Source: Prunus persica
Lineage: Eukaryota; Streptophyta; Magnoliopsida; Rosales; Rosaceae
DNA: 64,000 nt
Reading direction: 5' to 3'
NCBI RefSeq assembly: GCF_000346465.2
Contig: NC_034014.1
Span: 20,849,517-20,913,516, forward strand
The position numbers were made by a program, and so were the translations under genes. This document shows positions 22,990 to 34,400 of the stretch, piece after piece. Numbering within the stretch: position 1 is the stretch's first letter; every line of letters starts with the position of its first letter. A model generated the notes under the pieces. It saw only the letters and a program-made list of their open reading frames with translations. It did no database searches and was not told the DNA's origin.

Positions 22990-23190
22990 CTTGATCTTAA
23001 TGATCAACACCCTGAAAAGCTCCCACACAGTCTACAATGTCAAATCCAAGATCCAATAAAAGGAGAGTATTCTGCCAGACCAACAGAGGTTGATCTTTGC
23101 TTGCAAGACACTCCAGGATGGATGCACCTTGGCCGACTACAACATCCAAAAATAATCCACTCTCCATCAAGTGCTTTGACTTCGTGGCAG
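22990..23190 (+). pseudogene. Ubiquitin pseudogene fragment
   Basis: The plus strand reads [19 protein letters not shown] then [20 protein letters not shown] and IQK*STLHQVL*LRG. This aligns over most of a ubiquitin unit, with the characteristic PDQQRLIFA and TLADYNIQ blocks. Two or more stop codons and many substitutions show that it is dead. It covers roughly one 76-residue unit; no intron, neighbouring unit or clear poly-A tail is seen. Confidence 0.85.
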
Positions 23191-23894
23191 ATAAAGAGAG
23201 TTGTGCCTCTCTTTGGTTGATTGAAGTTTAGGGACGAAAAACCCTCTATTGCACTATCAAATCATTCAAAGATTTCAATTTGTTGTGTGCAATAATGCTT
23301 TGTCAATGAAAATGGGAGGAGTTGGAATGAGTTGCTTTATCAAAATGTTTTGGAGGATTTAAGGAACTTAAGAAAGTAAGGTCTGAGAGGTTTTCACTTT
23401 TGAAATGTTGTGAGAAGAATGAGATGGTCTCTGTGGAAAGAAGATGAGGAATAGTGGGAATGTGCTGGTCTAGAAGAAGATGAGGTATAGATTATGTAAA
23501 TTAGAAAAGTTATCAAGAATATTATAGGCATTTCATTAGAATTCATTAAAGACCACCTGTTCTGTGTTTTTGCTTTCCGCAAAAGTTGAAATAAAATCAG
23601 CCCTTGAGGTGCTTTCCAAAATCACGTTGATCGGTAGCTATTTTCTCCCAAAAGTGATTATTTCGTCTTTTAACAAACGGAATAAACTTCAAAAACTTTA
23701 TCAGAAATCACCTTTTAGCTATTGCTTTTGGATTTTTTAGGACCCGAGAGAACAATTTCCAGCAATTTATAGGTTTGTTGTGTTGTATCTATTAAGTAAT
23801 TTGTTTCTTTCTTTGGTAAAATATATAGTTTCATTTTTGAGTTATTTCAATTCCTATTCAATTGAGTATATTTGTATATGGTGGAATTTGACAA
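23191..23894. other. Spacer; no gene seen
   Basis: No coding region or repeat is recognised. The 62-codon minus-strand frame near 23400-23580 shows no domain. Confidence 0.4.
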
Positions 23895-24020
23895 TTTTTT
23901 TTTTTTTGGTTGCCGAAATCAAGTTTCATTAATAGAAAGGCAATGCGATTTACATGATAGTGGAACTCACAAAAATGAGTCCAAACAAATGCAACAGTAA
24001 AAGCCCGTTAGAAATAAAAC
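23895..24020 (-). mobile_element. 3' tail of a truncated LINE
   Basis: On the minus strand the sequence ends TTAATGAAACTTGATTTCGG then CAACC and a run of about 13 A. This is the usual way plant L1 elements finish (compare TTGTAACCAAAAAAA at 55527). Only about 120 bases are left. Confidence 0.6.
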
Positions 24021-25180
24021 TCAAACTGTTAGCGAGTCCTTATTTAGTTAGGATTTTGATTCCTTACTATGTTAGGATTTTAGTTACTTACCCATTTATC
24101 TAGTCTTGTTATAATTGAGATTTATTTCTTATTATAATTTATATTTATTTTATATTATAATTTAAATTTATTTATTATTTTATTTAAAATTCACACATTT
24201 TTGTACTTATATAAATACCTCCTTATTGAGAGAGCACTCCCATTGGTCATGCTTAGAGCTCCACTCTCATGGAATCTTATTGTTGTTCAAACTCTCTTTT
24301 CGGTAGATTTTGTTATTTGGTAACTGGTTCAGGTTGTGGCCTTCGAGGAAATTGATCTTATAATATTCAAGAGTAGGCAAGCGGATTCCAACAAAAAAAA
24401 GAGACTAGGCAGGTGGATTCCAAACAAACAAAAAAAGAGTAGGCCAGTGGAGCATCTGGAATTTGATCCGAAAAATCCGCGGGCAATCCTTGTCAGAAAG
24501 ACTTTTATGAAATGGAAGTAGTGTTATTTTATTATTGTGATTATTGTGACATGCGTAATAATATTTTAGAAGAAAAGTATCATACAGATTTTGAACATCT
24601 AATTGAAAACCAATTAATAATGAGTGAACAGCTCGGGAACTTGTGGCATTACCTGTTTAACCAATATTATATGTTGGAAAGTTGACTTACCGATCACAGC
24701 ACATGGAGTACACATCCTCACATGCATGGGAGAATGCCCAACAATTGTTTAATCAACGATTGTCCCAACCATGCTCATGCGTAACATCGATTTCTAATTA
24801 TTAGTTGATAATCTCTCTCTCTCTCTCTCTCTCTAGTGCATCTGAGCCCAACCATGGCAGAATGCTTTTTCATTTGAAATGCATATACCATTGATTGCTC
24901 CCCAGAATCAATTTCAGATATGTTCTTTTGATTAGGGAGACTTTGGAAAAACCCAAAGGAGAGAGAAAATTTTTAAAAGAAGCAAAAATGGACAAAATTA
25001 CCCTTATTTATTTTTTAATTTCCTAAGAAATCCTTTACATTTGCATGTCTTTGGTTTGAAAGTTGAGAGGTTATTCTGTCTTTTTTGAAAAAGCTTTGGC
25101 TTTTTCTAAAAGTGAAAAAAATTTTATGGGTAAAACCTAAATTTACTTTTTGATTAAGGTTATACCAAAATAAGGCCATT
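24021..25180. other. NLR1 upstream region with possible solo LTR
   Basis: TGTTAGCGAGTCC at 24028 together with TATATAAATACCTCC near 24209 looks like a small LTR, but the right end is not clear. A 61-codon open frame at 24336-24521 is unrecognised. A CT run lies at about 24812-24834. The last 250 bases before the NLR1 start contain no clear TATA box; GATATGTTCTTTTGAT near 24917 also occurs next to the orphan NLR-upstream block at 8643. Confidence 0.4.
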
Positions 25181-28064
25181 ATGGCGTCTGCTGCAACAGA
25201 CCTCTTCATTGGAAAATTTGTAGCCATTCTAGAGAGTGAAGCAGCCTCCATAGCGGGTGTTCGTGATCAAGTTGATGAGATTAAGCAGGAGCTGGTATTC
25301 ATGAAATCCTTCTTAGATGATGCTGACGGCGGAGAGCAGGCACACACACAAGTACAGAAAGCGTGGGTCGCAAGCGTTCGAGACTTGGCCAATGATGTTG
25401 AAAACACCATTGATGAGTTCATGTATCACGTGTACGAGCAGCGAAATGGCGGTCGATTTGCCAGGTGGATCCACAAAACCATTCACTTTCCAAAGCACCT
25501 TTGGTATAAGCGTAAAATAGCCAACAAGTTACAGAAAATCGCGACTGCAATTAGAGCTATTACAGAGAGAAATCAGAGATATGGTGGTGGTGCAGCTGTA
25601 GAAGGAAAAAGTACTTCTTCTGAGGATATTCGCAGATGGGTGCAGAATCAAGGGGAGTCTTCTATTTATCATAAGGAGGATGAACTCGTCGGGATTGAAG
25701 GTGATAAGAACTTGTTAATGGGATGGCTGATGAACGAAGAGCAACGCCAAACTGTTGTGTCTGTGGTCGGGATGGGAGGATCGGGGAAGACAACTCTAGT
25801 TGCAAGGACTTTCAAAGATGAAATTGTACAGAGACATTTCGAATGCTATGCGTGGATTACTGTTTCCCAATCTTATGTGATTGAAGACTTACTTAGAAGA
25901 TTGATCAAAGAATTCCACAAAGCAAAGAAGGAAGAGGTCCCTGCAGACATGAATGCCATGAGTTATAACGAATTGCTGGAGATTTTGATGAACTGCTTGG
26001 GAACTAAAAGGTACCTAGTTGTATTGGATGACGTGTGGGATGTCCACCTTTGGGAGAAAATAAGGTTTTCATTTCCAGATAAACAACTTGAAAGTCGAGT
26101 CATGCTTACAACTCGAAGAGAAGACATAGCATCCTCTTCTTTTGGAGTTGAAAGCCATGTTCACAAGATTCAACCGCTGGAAAGGAGTGATGCTTGGGAG
26201 CTCTTCAGCATGAAAGCATTCTCAAGTTATCAGAACAAATCTTGTTCACCTGAACTTCTGCCTTTAGCTCGGGAACTTGTGGAAAAGTGTGAAGGCTTAC
26301 CACTCGCGATCGTAGCCTTGAGTGGTCTCATGTCTTCTAAGAAGTCACTTGCAGAGTGGAGCACAGTCTACAACAGCTTAAATTGGCATCTAACAAACAA
26401 TTCTTTGTTAGAACCTATGAAGATGCGCATCTTGTTGTTTAGTTTTAATGATTTGCCATACCGACTGAAGCAATGCTTTCTATATTGTTCCCTTTTCCCT
26501 GAAGATCATGTGATCATAAATATTAAGCTCATCAAATTGTGGATTGCTGAAGGATTTGTTGAACATGTCGAAGGCGTCACACCAGAAGAAGTTGCAAAGA
26601 GCTATCTTATGGAACTCATTTTTCGTAACATGCTACAGGAAAGGTTTGTAGCATCCAGGCCAGCATGTAAGATGCATGATGTTATGCGGGAGATTGCTTT
26701 GTCAAAAGCAAAAAAAGAAAAGTTTTGCACTGTACATGATGGGAGTGAAACAGTAGAAGAAACTGGAGCACTCCGTTTGTCAATTCAAACAACTAATGGA
26801 GAAATTGGATCATGCACAGGTATATCACGGCTCCGTTCGTTTCTCGTCTTTGCCACTGGCGTATCCTCATTCTCTTTCTCAAATGAATTACCTTTTGACC
26901 TTAAATTGTTGAAGGCTCTAGATTTGGAGGATGTCCCAATAGATAATTTGCCAGACAGAGTAACGTGCTTATTCAATTTAAAATATTTAAATTTGGATGG
27001 AACTCTAATTAAGGAGCTTCCAGAATCCATTGGACAGCTCCGCAACCTTCAGGCCTTGAACGTCATGGACACAAATATAGAGGCACTTCCAAGAGGGATT
27101 TCCAAGTTGCTAAACTTACGCCATTTAGTTGCGGGCAGATTCATTTCCAGAAAGATAATTGGGGTAAGAATACCATCAAGTATTGGTAAGATGAAGAAAT
27201 TGCAATCTTTGGCGTATATTGAATCAGAAGGAAACATTATTAGACTTATTGGAAGTATGACCCAGCTTACGTTCCTTGGCATTACAAATGTGAAAGAAAG
27301 AGACGAGGAGGACCTATGTGCCTCAATTCAAGAGATGAAGGTCCTTTCCCGCTTGCTTTTATTTGGAGCCGATGGAGAGGAATTTCTTCGAGTCGACGCA
27401 TTGTCTTCACCGCCTCCCTACCTTGATAGACTTGACTTGATCGGCAAACTGGGAAAGGTACCACATTGGTTTTGTTCACTCCACTCTCTCACAATTATGA
27501 ATCTGACTCAGTCTGCACTTGAAGAAGATTTACTACCTCATATTGAAGCATTGCCCTCTCTACGTTCTCTTTCGCTTGATAATGCCTCTGTTAGGAAAGA
27601 GTTATGTTTCAACAGAGGCTTTGTGAAGCTTCGGCAATTGTGGTTTTGGAATCTCGCATTATTAAATAAGATAACTATAGAAAAAGGGGCGATGCCAAAT
27701 CTCGAGCTCTTAAGCATTGATGGTTGCTTGACATTAGAAACATTGCCACAGGGTATTGAGCACCTTGCTAAACTACAAGGATACAGATTTTATAATGTTT
27801 CAGAGAAGTTTAGAGAGTCCATAAACGAAGGAGGTGTGGATCATCCAAGGATGCTACTTGTCGTCGAGAGATGTAAGAAATATACGTAAGTATCTTTTAT
27901 CCTTTCATTGACTTTCCTAAACTTAATGATTTGGAATATTGCACTTGTGTTCAAGAAATTGTTCTCGTTCACATCTCTGTTAATGGATGTAAAGCCATAT
28001 ACATTGTTTGTTAATTACAATATTGTTTTTGTCTTTTTATATATTTTGCAGAAACAAGTCCTAG
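25181..28064 (+). CDS. CC-NB-ARC-LRR disease-resistance protein (NLR1), RPM1-like
   Basis: An intracellular immune receptor of the coiled-coil NLR class, which senses pathogen effectors directly or through a guarded host protein. One long exon (25181-27885) holds a coiled-coil domain (about 5-120, EDVID-type DVENTIDEF at 72-80), P-loop GMGGSGKTTL (197-206), RNBS-A (220-232), kinase-2 LVVLDDVWD (279-287), RNBS-B (304-314), GLPLA (372-376), a CFLYCSLFPED block and MHD (498-500). Leucine-rich repeats run from about 560 to the end. All switch residues are intact and no frame break is seen. The first exon ends at a perfect GTAAGT donor overlapping an in-frame stop. Splicing to 28052 adds NKS before the stop, while retention ends after Thr902. 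It is paralogous to the gene at 59794. A CACTA element lies 355 bp downstream. Confidence 0.95.
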
Positions 28065-28070
28065 GATTGA

Positions 28071-28199
28071 AGATTTTGTTGAGAGTGTTTGTCCCACATT
28101 GAAATGTTAAGGGACCTAGTCTGGGTTTATAAGGAGTTGTGCAACTCCCCCCATTGCCAATTGGTTTTGGAGTGGAACCTCAACTTCCTTCAGATTTTA
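28071..28199 (+). repeat. Small insertion (about 120 bp) in the NLR1 3' flank
   Basis: The NLR1 3' flank contains about 120 bases with no counterpart behind NLR2: GAAGATTTT is followed by the insert, then AGATTTTA and the common TTTGGGG.TGGGAACTTGTTC. The duplicated AGATTTT at both edges (28071, 28192) suggests target duplication. The insert starts near TGTCCCACATTG and carries a TATA-like TTTATAAGG; a very small LTR or TRIM-like fragment is possible. Confidence 0.4.
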
Positions 28200-28419
28200 C
28201 CCATGAGTTTGGGGGTGGGAACTTGTTCGTCTTATTTTGACCCCAAGAGTGATCTAGATTGGCTTCTTATTTGCTCCTTTGAAAATCAAACAATACCCAA
28301 GTTGATGTTCATAAAATTGCGGTTGATGTTTTTGTGTGTGTTTTAATTTGCATTTAATAAAATTCGAGTTTGCATCTGTCAATTCGACAATTGGCAGATG
28401 TATGTCGATGATTAGCTTT

Positions 28420-29480
28420 CACTACTACAAAAAGTGAAAAAGACGACCAGAAAACAACGACGGTCTAAGTGAAAACCGTCGTGGTTTATAAAAAGACGAC
28501 GGTTCTAAAAACACCGTCGTGTAATACAACCTTAGACAACTAAAAAATGGAGTTTCAAATGGCTGTTCAAAAACAACGACGTACATAATTAAACAACCGA
28601 CGTCTATTTGAAACAGATTTCCTCAGTGTAAAATCAATGCCAACAAAGAACGGCAGAAGTTATGAATCGACCGACGTAGAAAGTAAAGACGACGATTTCA
28701 ATAAAAACTGCCGTTTTTACTCATAAAATAACACGACGAGGTTTTCGTATAAGACGCCGTATAATTACAAACAAATCCACGGCTTTAAAATACAAAATAT
28801 CGCCGTATTAAATTAATTTACAACGACGGAAAATATAAATATATCGACGTCATTCTCGTATAGTTCTACTACGTTATCTTTAAATCGTACAATAAAATTT
28901 ATCGTCGTATTTATTCATTTTATACGTCGTACCTTTAATTTTAACGGTCGTCTTAATAAGAATTTTTGTTAACAATTTTTTTCTTTGATTTTCTTATCCT
29001 ACGTCGGTAGATCTACTTAATGACAAGAATTGAAATAACCACGACGGTTTATATAGAACACCGCCGACATAATCAGTTTTGTCTGAGATCCCAAGGGTTA
29101 CGAAATCTTACCAGATGGAACTCTGTTCCACATCATAATCTTAACAGATGACACAGATTTGCAAATATTGCGTCGTGTTAGTTTACAAATTCTAGAACAT
29201 TAATTTTCCTCATTTTAAATTTCCTCGGGAAAGAAAAATCTATTTATCACGCTTTGGAATTGAAAACTAAAACTGAAAGAATACGGGAAAAAAAACTCTA
29301 TTTATAATTTAAAATTAAAATCCACGTCGGTTGTAGTACACTTAACGACGTTTAACAAAATAATCTACGTCGGTAATTATAAATCTACCGCCATCTTAAC
29401 TTAATATAGACGACGAGAAAAGACGACGGTAGAACAGAAAACCGCCGTTGTTTCAGTTTCTTTAACATATCTTTCTGCAG
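28420..29480 (+). repeat. 5' terminal and subterminal repeat region of CACTA copy B
   Basis: Short words such as ACGACGGT, ACCGTCGTGG and CCGACGT recur in both orientations every 20-50 bases in otherwise AT-rich DNA. In En/Spm elements the corresponding subterminal repeats bind the element-encoded DNA-binding protein and are methylation-sensitive. That role is inferred here from the family. Confidence 0.85.
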
Positions 29481-29506
29481 GACTTGTGTAGTTCAAAGCA
29501 TTGACA

Positions 29507-29925
29507 ATGTCTTCATCATATCTCCCAGAAACTACTGATTCAATTGCTCATGCTTTAGAGGCCATCTGAAGCCATTTCTATTCTTTATCGCATTCTTGAA
29601 ACCCATCTTCTTCTTCTGAAGCTCTACGGATAAAGGAAGAGGCTATCACAATAAATCCGACGATCTTCTTAGGCAAGAAAATCAAGCAGAGGATCAGGCA
29701 CATCTGATCTTCAGATTTCCCTGAGAAGCGAACTTTCCTTCGACAGCGAGTGGAGGCCAGGCTTGCATCTCTTTTGATGGAAAGCAAGGAGTATTCAGAA
29801 GCACTAAGTGTCCTATCAGGCTTGATCAAGGAAGTGAGAAGGCTAGTTGACAAGCTTCTTCTTGTGGACATATATTTGATGCGAGTAAGCTCAATTTCTC
29901 TTTGAGAAAACATCCAAATTATTGT
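29507..29925 (+). pseudogene. Captured fragment of RPN6 (26S proteasome lid subunit)
   Basis: The fragment starts with MSSSYLPETTDSIAHALEA. In a second frame it continues SEAISILYRILE then NPSSSSEALRIKEEAIT and LLRQENQAED, and after an internal deletion of about 65 codons EKRTFLRQRVEARLASLLME, SKEYSEALSVLSGLIKEVRR, LVDKLLLVDIYL and SKLNFSLR. This follows plant RPN6/PSMD11 in order from the initiator Met to roughly residue 170. Frameshifts and stops rule out a functional protein. It has the same orientation as the transposon genes and lies inside the repeat-rich 5' region. The antisense frame at 29578-30027 is its shadow. Confidence 0.85.
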
Positions 29926-30699
29926 CTTTGAGACATGAGAGACTGAGAGAGGAAGAACTTGGAACCTTAAATGTAAACCGAAAATGAATGAAAGCGACAA
30001 ATTTATAGAATAAATTTTTAAAACCAACGGCGGTCCTTACAAAAAAACCGCCGTTTAAATTGTAAAATCAACGTCGGTATGATCGACGTATATTACAGAA
30101 ATCCACGTCGGTAAATTAATAAAAACGACGTGTTAAATAATATACCATGACGCGAGTTATTACTTATGTACTTTAATTTTTGAGTTTACTACGACGGTAC
30201 CTACAAACTACTGTCGTATTTATTTACCACGTCCGAAGTTAAATGTACCGTCGTATTTTGTAATTTATACGTCGTAGTTATATGTAACCGCCATATTATT
30301 TTTTTGAAATGGTTTTATATGTAAGCAACTTTTCGTCTACTTGACTTACACATTTGTTGTTTTTATATTCTTATTTTATTTAAATCTGTCATCCAAAAAA
30401 GAAACTTTACATATTGCAGAATATTAATTTCCTTCGTTTTAAATTTCCTCCGGAAAAAAAACTCTATTTATAACGCACTGTAATTGAAAAATAAACTGAA
30501 AGGTCACGGGAAAAAAAATTCTATTCATAATTTAAAAATTAAAATCCACGTCGGTTATATTAAACCTAACGACGTTAAATGAAATGATTCCACGTCGAAT
30601 GAAAAATATTGCGTCGTTTTAGTTAAAAACGACGTAGTTAAATGTAACCGCCGTATTATTTTTTTGAAATGGTTTTATATGTAAGCAACTTTTCGACTT

Positions 30700-31459
30700 A
30701 CACATGCACTGTTTCCAAACCCGATTAAAAATTTCAATCTCCCAGAGAAACCTTTTCGTCTTTTTTCCTTGTCAGAGCATTGTCAGAGTTTCTCATCGTC
30801 TTCCTCTCGTCTTCTTCGTCGTCTCTGAACTTAAACATCGATCATCTTCCTCTTGCTTTCATTGCACGCAAAAGGTAAGCTTTCATTTTCACTATTTTGG
30901 TTACTGTTTTGCATGCTCATACGTTTTTTGTTTGAAAAATCTTTTTACCTTTTTTCTGGCCAAAATCATTTTACTTCTTTCCAAGTTTGATAAAATATAC
31001 AGACAAAGAGAGAAAGTTTCCAACTTTGAAGACAACTACATCAACTAAATAAGACGACGGTAGACCACGACGGTTCGTCAGTTGTTCTAGCGTCGTCTGA
31101 AAATTGACAAAGTTGTTTTTAAAATAATAGTCTTTTTTTATATGCTTGTTTAATTGCAGGTTTGATTTCGCTGAACAATGGTTTTTGTTTTTCCCTTATT
31201 TGATAAAATATAAAGAAAAAGAAACTAGGGTTGGTATCTAATATAGACGATAAAATATAAATAATAGTTTACCACGACGGTGTATTACTATTGACGTCGT
31301 GTGAACATATATACCACGACGTTATATAAATAATGGTTTTAAACATTTATTACGTCTGAGATTATTTCATTGCGTCGTCTAAAATCATATCATACGTCGT
31401 ATTTTTTTAATACCGTCGTTTGTGTTCTTAATGTTTTCCTGAAATATTTTCACTTGCAG
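30700..31459 (+). promoter_or_regulatory. Probable promoter, 5'UTR exon and first intron of the CACTA fusion gene
   Basis: A pyrimidine-rich, CT/TTCGTC-rich segment of 5'UTR character (about 30712-30872) ends in AAAAG followed by the donor GTAAGCTTTC. An intron of about 590 bases ends in TTTCACTTGCAG at 31459, 14 bases before the ATG. The short open frames across this region are not needed to explain it. The same layout is kept in the copy at 1-3393. Confidence 0.55.
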
Positions 31460-31473
31460 TTTTGTCTGTTAAA

Positions 31474-34400
31474 ATGGTTTCTCAACAACAAACTAAGGAT
31501 TCTGGCTCCAAGAAGCTTGGAATGGTAGCTCCTCAAGATAAGTCTTCGAAGGAGATGAAGTCTTCGAAGAAGATGAAGTTTGCTTCATCATCTGCTGAGA
31601 CAGAACAAACCAGCCAGACAACAATCTCAGATGATTCAAAGACTGGTCGAGGTATGAGCACAATGCCTCGTGTTGTGAAGAGAAAGCTTCAGAAACTGAG
31701 GCCAATTGTTGAGTACAATAAAAGGGGGAAAGGTGTTGGCCAAGCACATATTGAGATGCAGTCGTATATTGGTGTGTTGGCACGCTCCAGGATCCCACTT
31801 GTGGACAAGAAATGGTCCCAAATCCCCAAGGATATAAAGGAGCAGATTTGGGAAGCAGTTGACATGGCTTTTGTCGTAGGCCAAGGGGGCAAGACCTCTG
31901 TTTTAGCTTTTGCTTCCAAGAAATGGAAGGATTTCAAGTCTACACTAACGAGGCATTATATCCTTCCATACACCAATGACAGGGAGAAATTAAGCCAACC
32001 CCCTGAAACATATAAATTCATAGAGAAAGCACAATGGGATGCCTTTGTAGCTTCAAGGCTATCCAAAGATTTTGAGTCTGTGCATTCTCAACATACACAG
32101 ATTAGGGAGAAACTCGAGTACAATCATCGATTGTCTCGAAAAGGATATGCTGGATTGGAGGATCAATTGGAGGAAACCATGCCTGGGGTAGAAATTGATC
32201 GATCTACCTTATGGAAGAGAGCTAGACAGGACAAACATGGTAACATCCCTGATCCAAAGGTGGCAGAGAAAGCAAAATTAATTGTAAGCCTACTATCACT
32301 CTGTTTTAAATTTTTATTAAACTGTGAATTATTCTTATTACGTCGTATGTTATATTTTTCGTCGTGTGAATGATATTACCACGTCGAAAAGTTTTTAAAA
32401 ACGTCGTTAAAGGTCTAAATAGGAATCACTACTATGTTTTCTGTAATTACAGCATAAGACGTCGGTGGTTCATTTTCGCGTCGTGTGAATGATATTACCA
32501 CGTCGAAAATTTTTTAAAAACGTCGTTAACGGTCTAAATAGGAATCACTACTCTGTATCTTTAATTATAGCATAAGACGTCGGTTGTTTATTCATTTCGT
32601 CGTTTTAAATAAATAACCACGTCGGTATAACTACCGTCGTGATAAGTTATAATAACGTCGGTTTATACGTTATTGCGTCGTGTGAAATTATATAATACGT
32701 CGTTTGTACATAAATAACCGTCGTGTGTTTTTTTGTTTATCTTTTTTTAGGATGAATTGCAGAAACAAGTCTCGGAAGGCAAAGTCAGAGTAGATGGCAG
32801 CAATGATGTGCTGACCATGGCTTTGGGCCCCGAGCATCCAGGCAGACTGAGGGGAGTTGGTGCTGGTGTTTCCCCAAGGCAATATTTCAATTTGCCCAAA
32901 CCACAGAGGGTGAGCTTTGACGACCGTTTGAAGGACAGTTTAAGAGTTCTCCTTCAAGAAGAGACTAAAAAGATGGAGGCTAAGGCAAGGGAAGAGGCCT
33001 TAAGGATGGAGGCTAGGACAAAACAATTGGTAGAGGCTGAGAGGGAGCATTTCCTGAGTCAGCTTTCCCAATTAATTCCCAATTTTGATCCAAGCATGCT
33101 TAAACCAAGAATTAGCCAAAGCCCCAAAAATCCAATGTCTGACAAAGCTAGCTGCTCTGGAGGTGATGTGAGATCCCTACATTTGGAGGATGATACTGCC
33201 AAAATGGGGAAACATCAGCCAGATGAAGAGAAGGAAGAAGAAAAAAGAGATGAAGAGAAGGAAGAAGAAAAGGAGAAAGAAGATGAAGAAAAGCATGACG
33301 ACAAGGTATGTTCACATAACTTTGCCTTTTTTATTTGTTTTTCAAAATTTCAGACGTCGATATTTTTATTTAATCCGTCGTTTGTTTAAAACTTAGACGG
33401 CGGAATTTTTTTAAGACGTAATAAAATATTTAAACGACGGTTTTTGCACCGTCGTTTAAATGGTTTCAGACGACGCTTTATTCATAAAACCGTCGTCTTT
33501 ATTGAATTACCACGACAGTTTTTTCACCGTCGTTTAAATACTTTTAAGACGACGTTTTATTACTTAAACCGTCGTCTTTATTGAATTACCACGTCATTTT
33601 TTTTATTTCTTTAAACAGGTTATTGAAGTTGGTGCTTATTCAAAAATGGAGGCGCCATCTTCTTTAAAAACCCTTTGTCGTTTTGTGGAAACGACACTCC
33701 TGCCTGAGGATAAGACAGTCCAATTTACAATTGATAAGGAGGTGTTTGGTGGTGAGCGCGATACCTTCCTCCTGCCTGAAGATATTACACAATTTGCAGG
33801 CATGGAAGAAATTGGAGCTACTGTATTGGCTGTATATATGAGGTTTGTACTTCTAAAATAATAACTCGTTGGTTTATATATTGCGTCGTCTTAACTAACT
33901 AACCACGTCGTCTTAACTAACAACCGTCGTGATAAATATATTATAACGTCCTCATCTATTTCAGTACGTCGTGTGAAATATTATAATACGTCGTTTTTTT
34001 ATACATAACCGTCGTGTTTTGTGTGCTGACTTGTTTATATTATTTTATTTGTTTAGGTACTTACACGATGTTTTGAAAAAAGCCAATATGTGCAGTATGG
34101 TTGGCTTTATCGACCCTGCTACAGTTAGTGCCAACTCTGGCACAATAACTGAAAGATCACGACTCGTAGCAGCTCGACTTCAGAAGACAGACGGTGAACA
34201 GATTTTCATGATGCCTTACAATCCAGGGTTAGTCTCCTTAGGATTTTGTTTTTATGATTTTCAATAAATGACAGCTTATAAACTAACCACGTCGGTGTTT
34301 TATTTTATTTAGTCGTTTGAAACTACTAACCACGTCGGTATTTATTTATCGTCGTGATAAATATATAATGTCGTCGTTAGCTACTTTACTTCGTCGTGTG

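Noticed and set aside
28071..28199. Cassandra-type TRIM with 5S rRNA
   Set aside because: It has a TGTCCCACATTG start and TATA-like word but no 5S-like internal control region, and it is too short.
28420..29480. CRISPR-like array of short repeats
   Set aside because: The repeats are short, occur in both orientations, have irregular spacing and lie at transposon ends in a plant genome.
29578..30027. 149-codon minus-strand ORF, also at 1785-2189 on the plus strand
   Set aside because: It is the antisense of the captured RPN6 fragment, which gives clear peptide matches on the other strand.
31493..31937. Several minus-strand ORFs across the CACTA fusion gene
   Set aside because: Shadows of the well-supported first coding exon on the plus strand.
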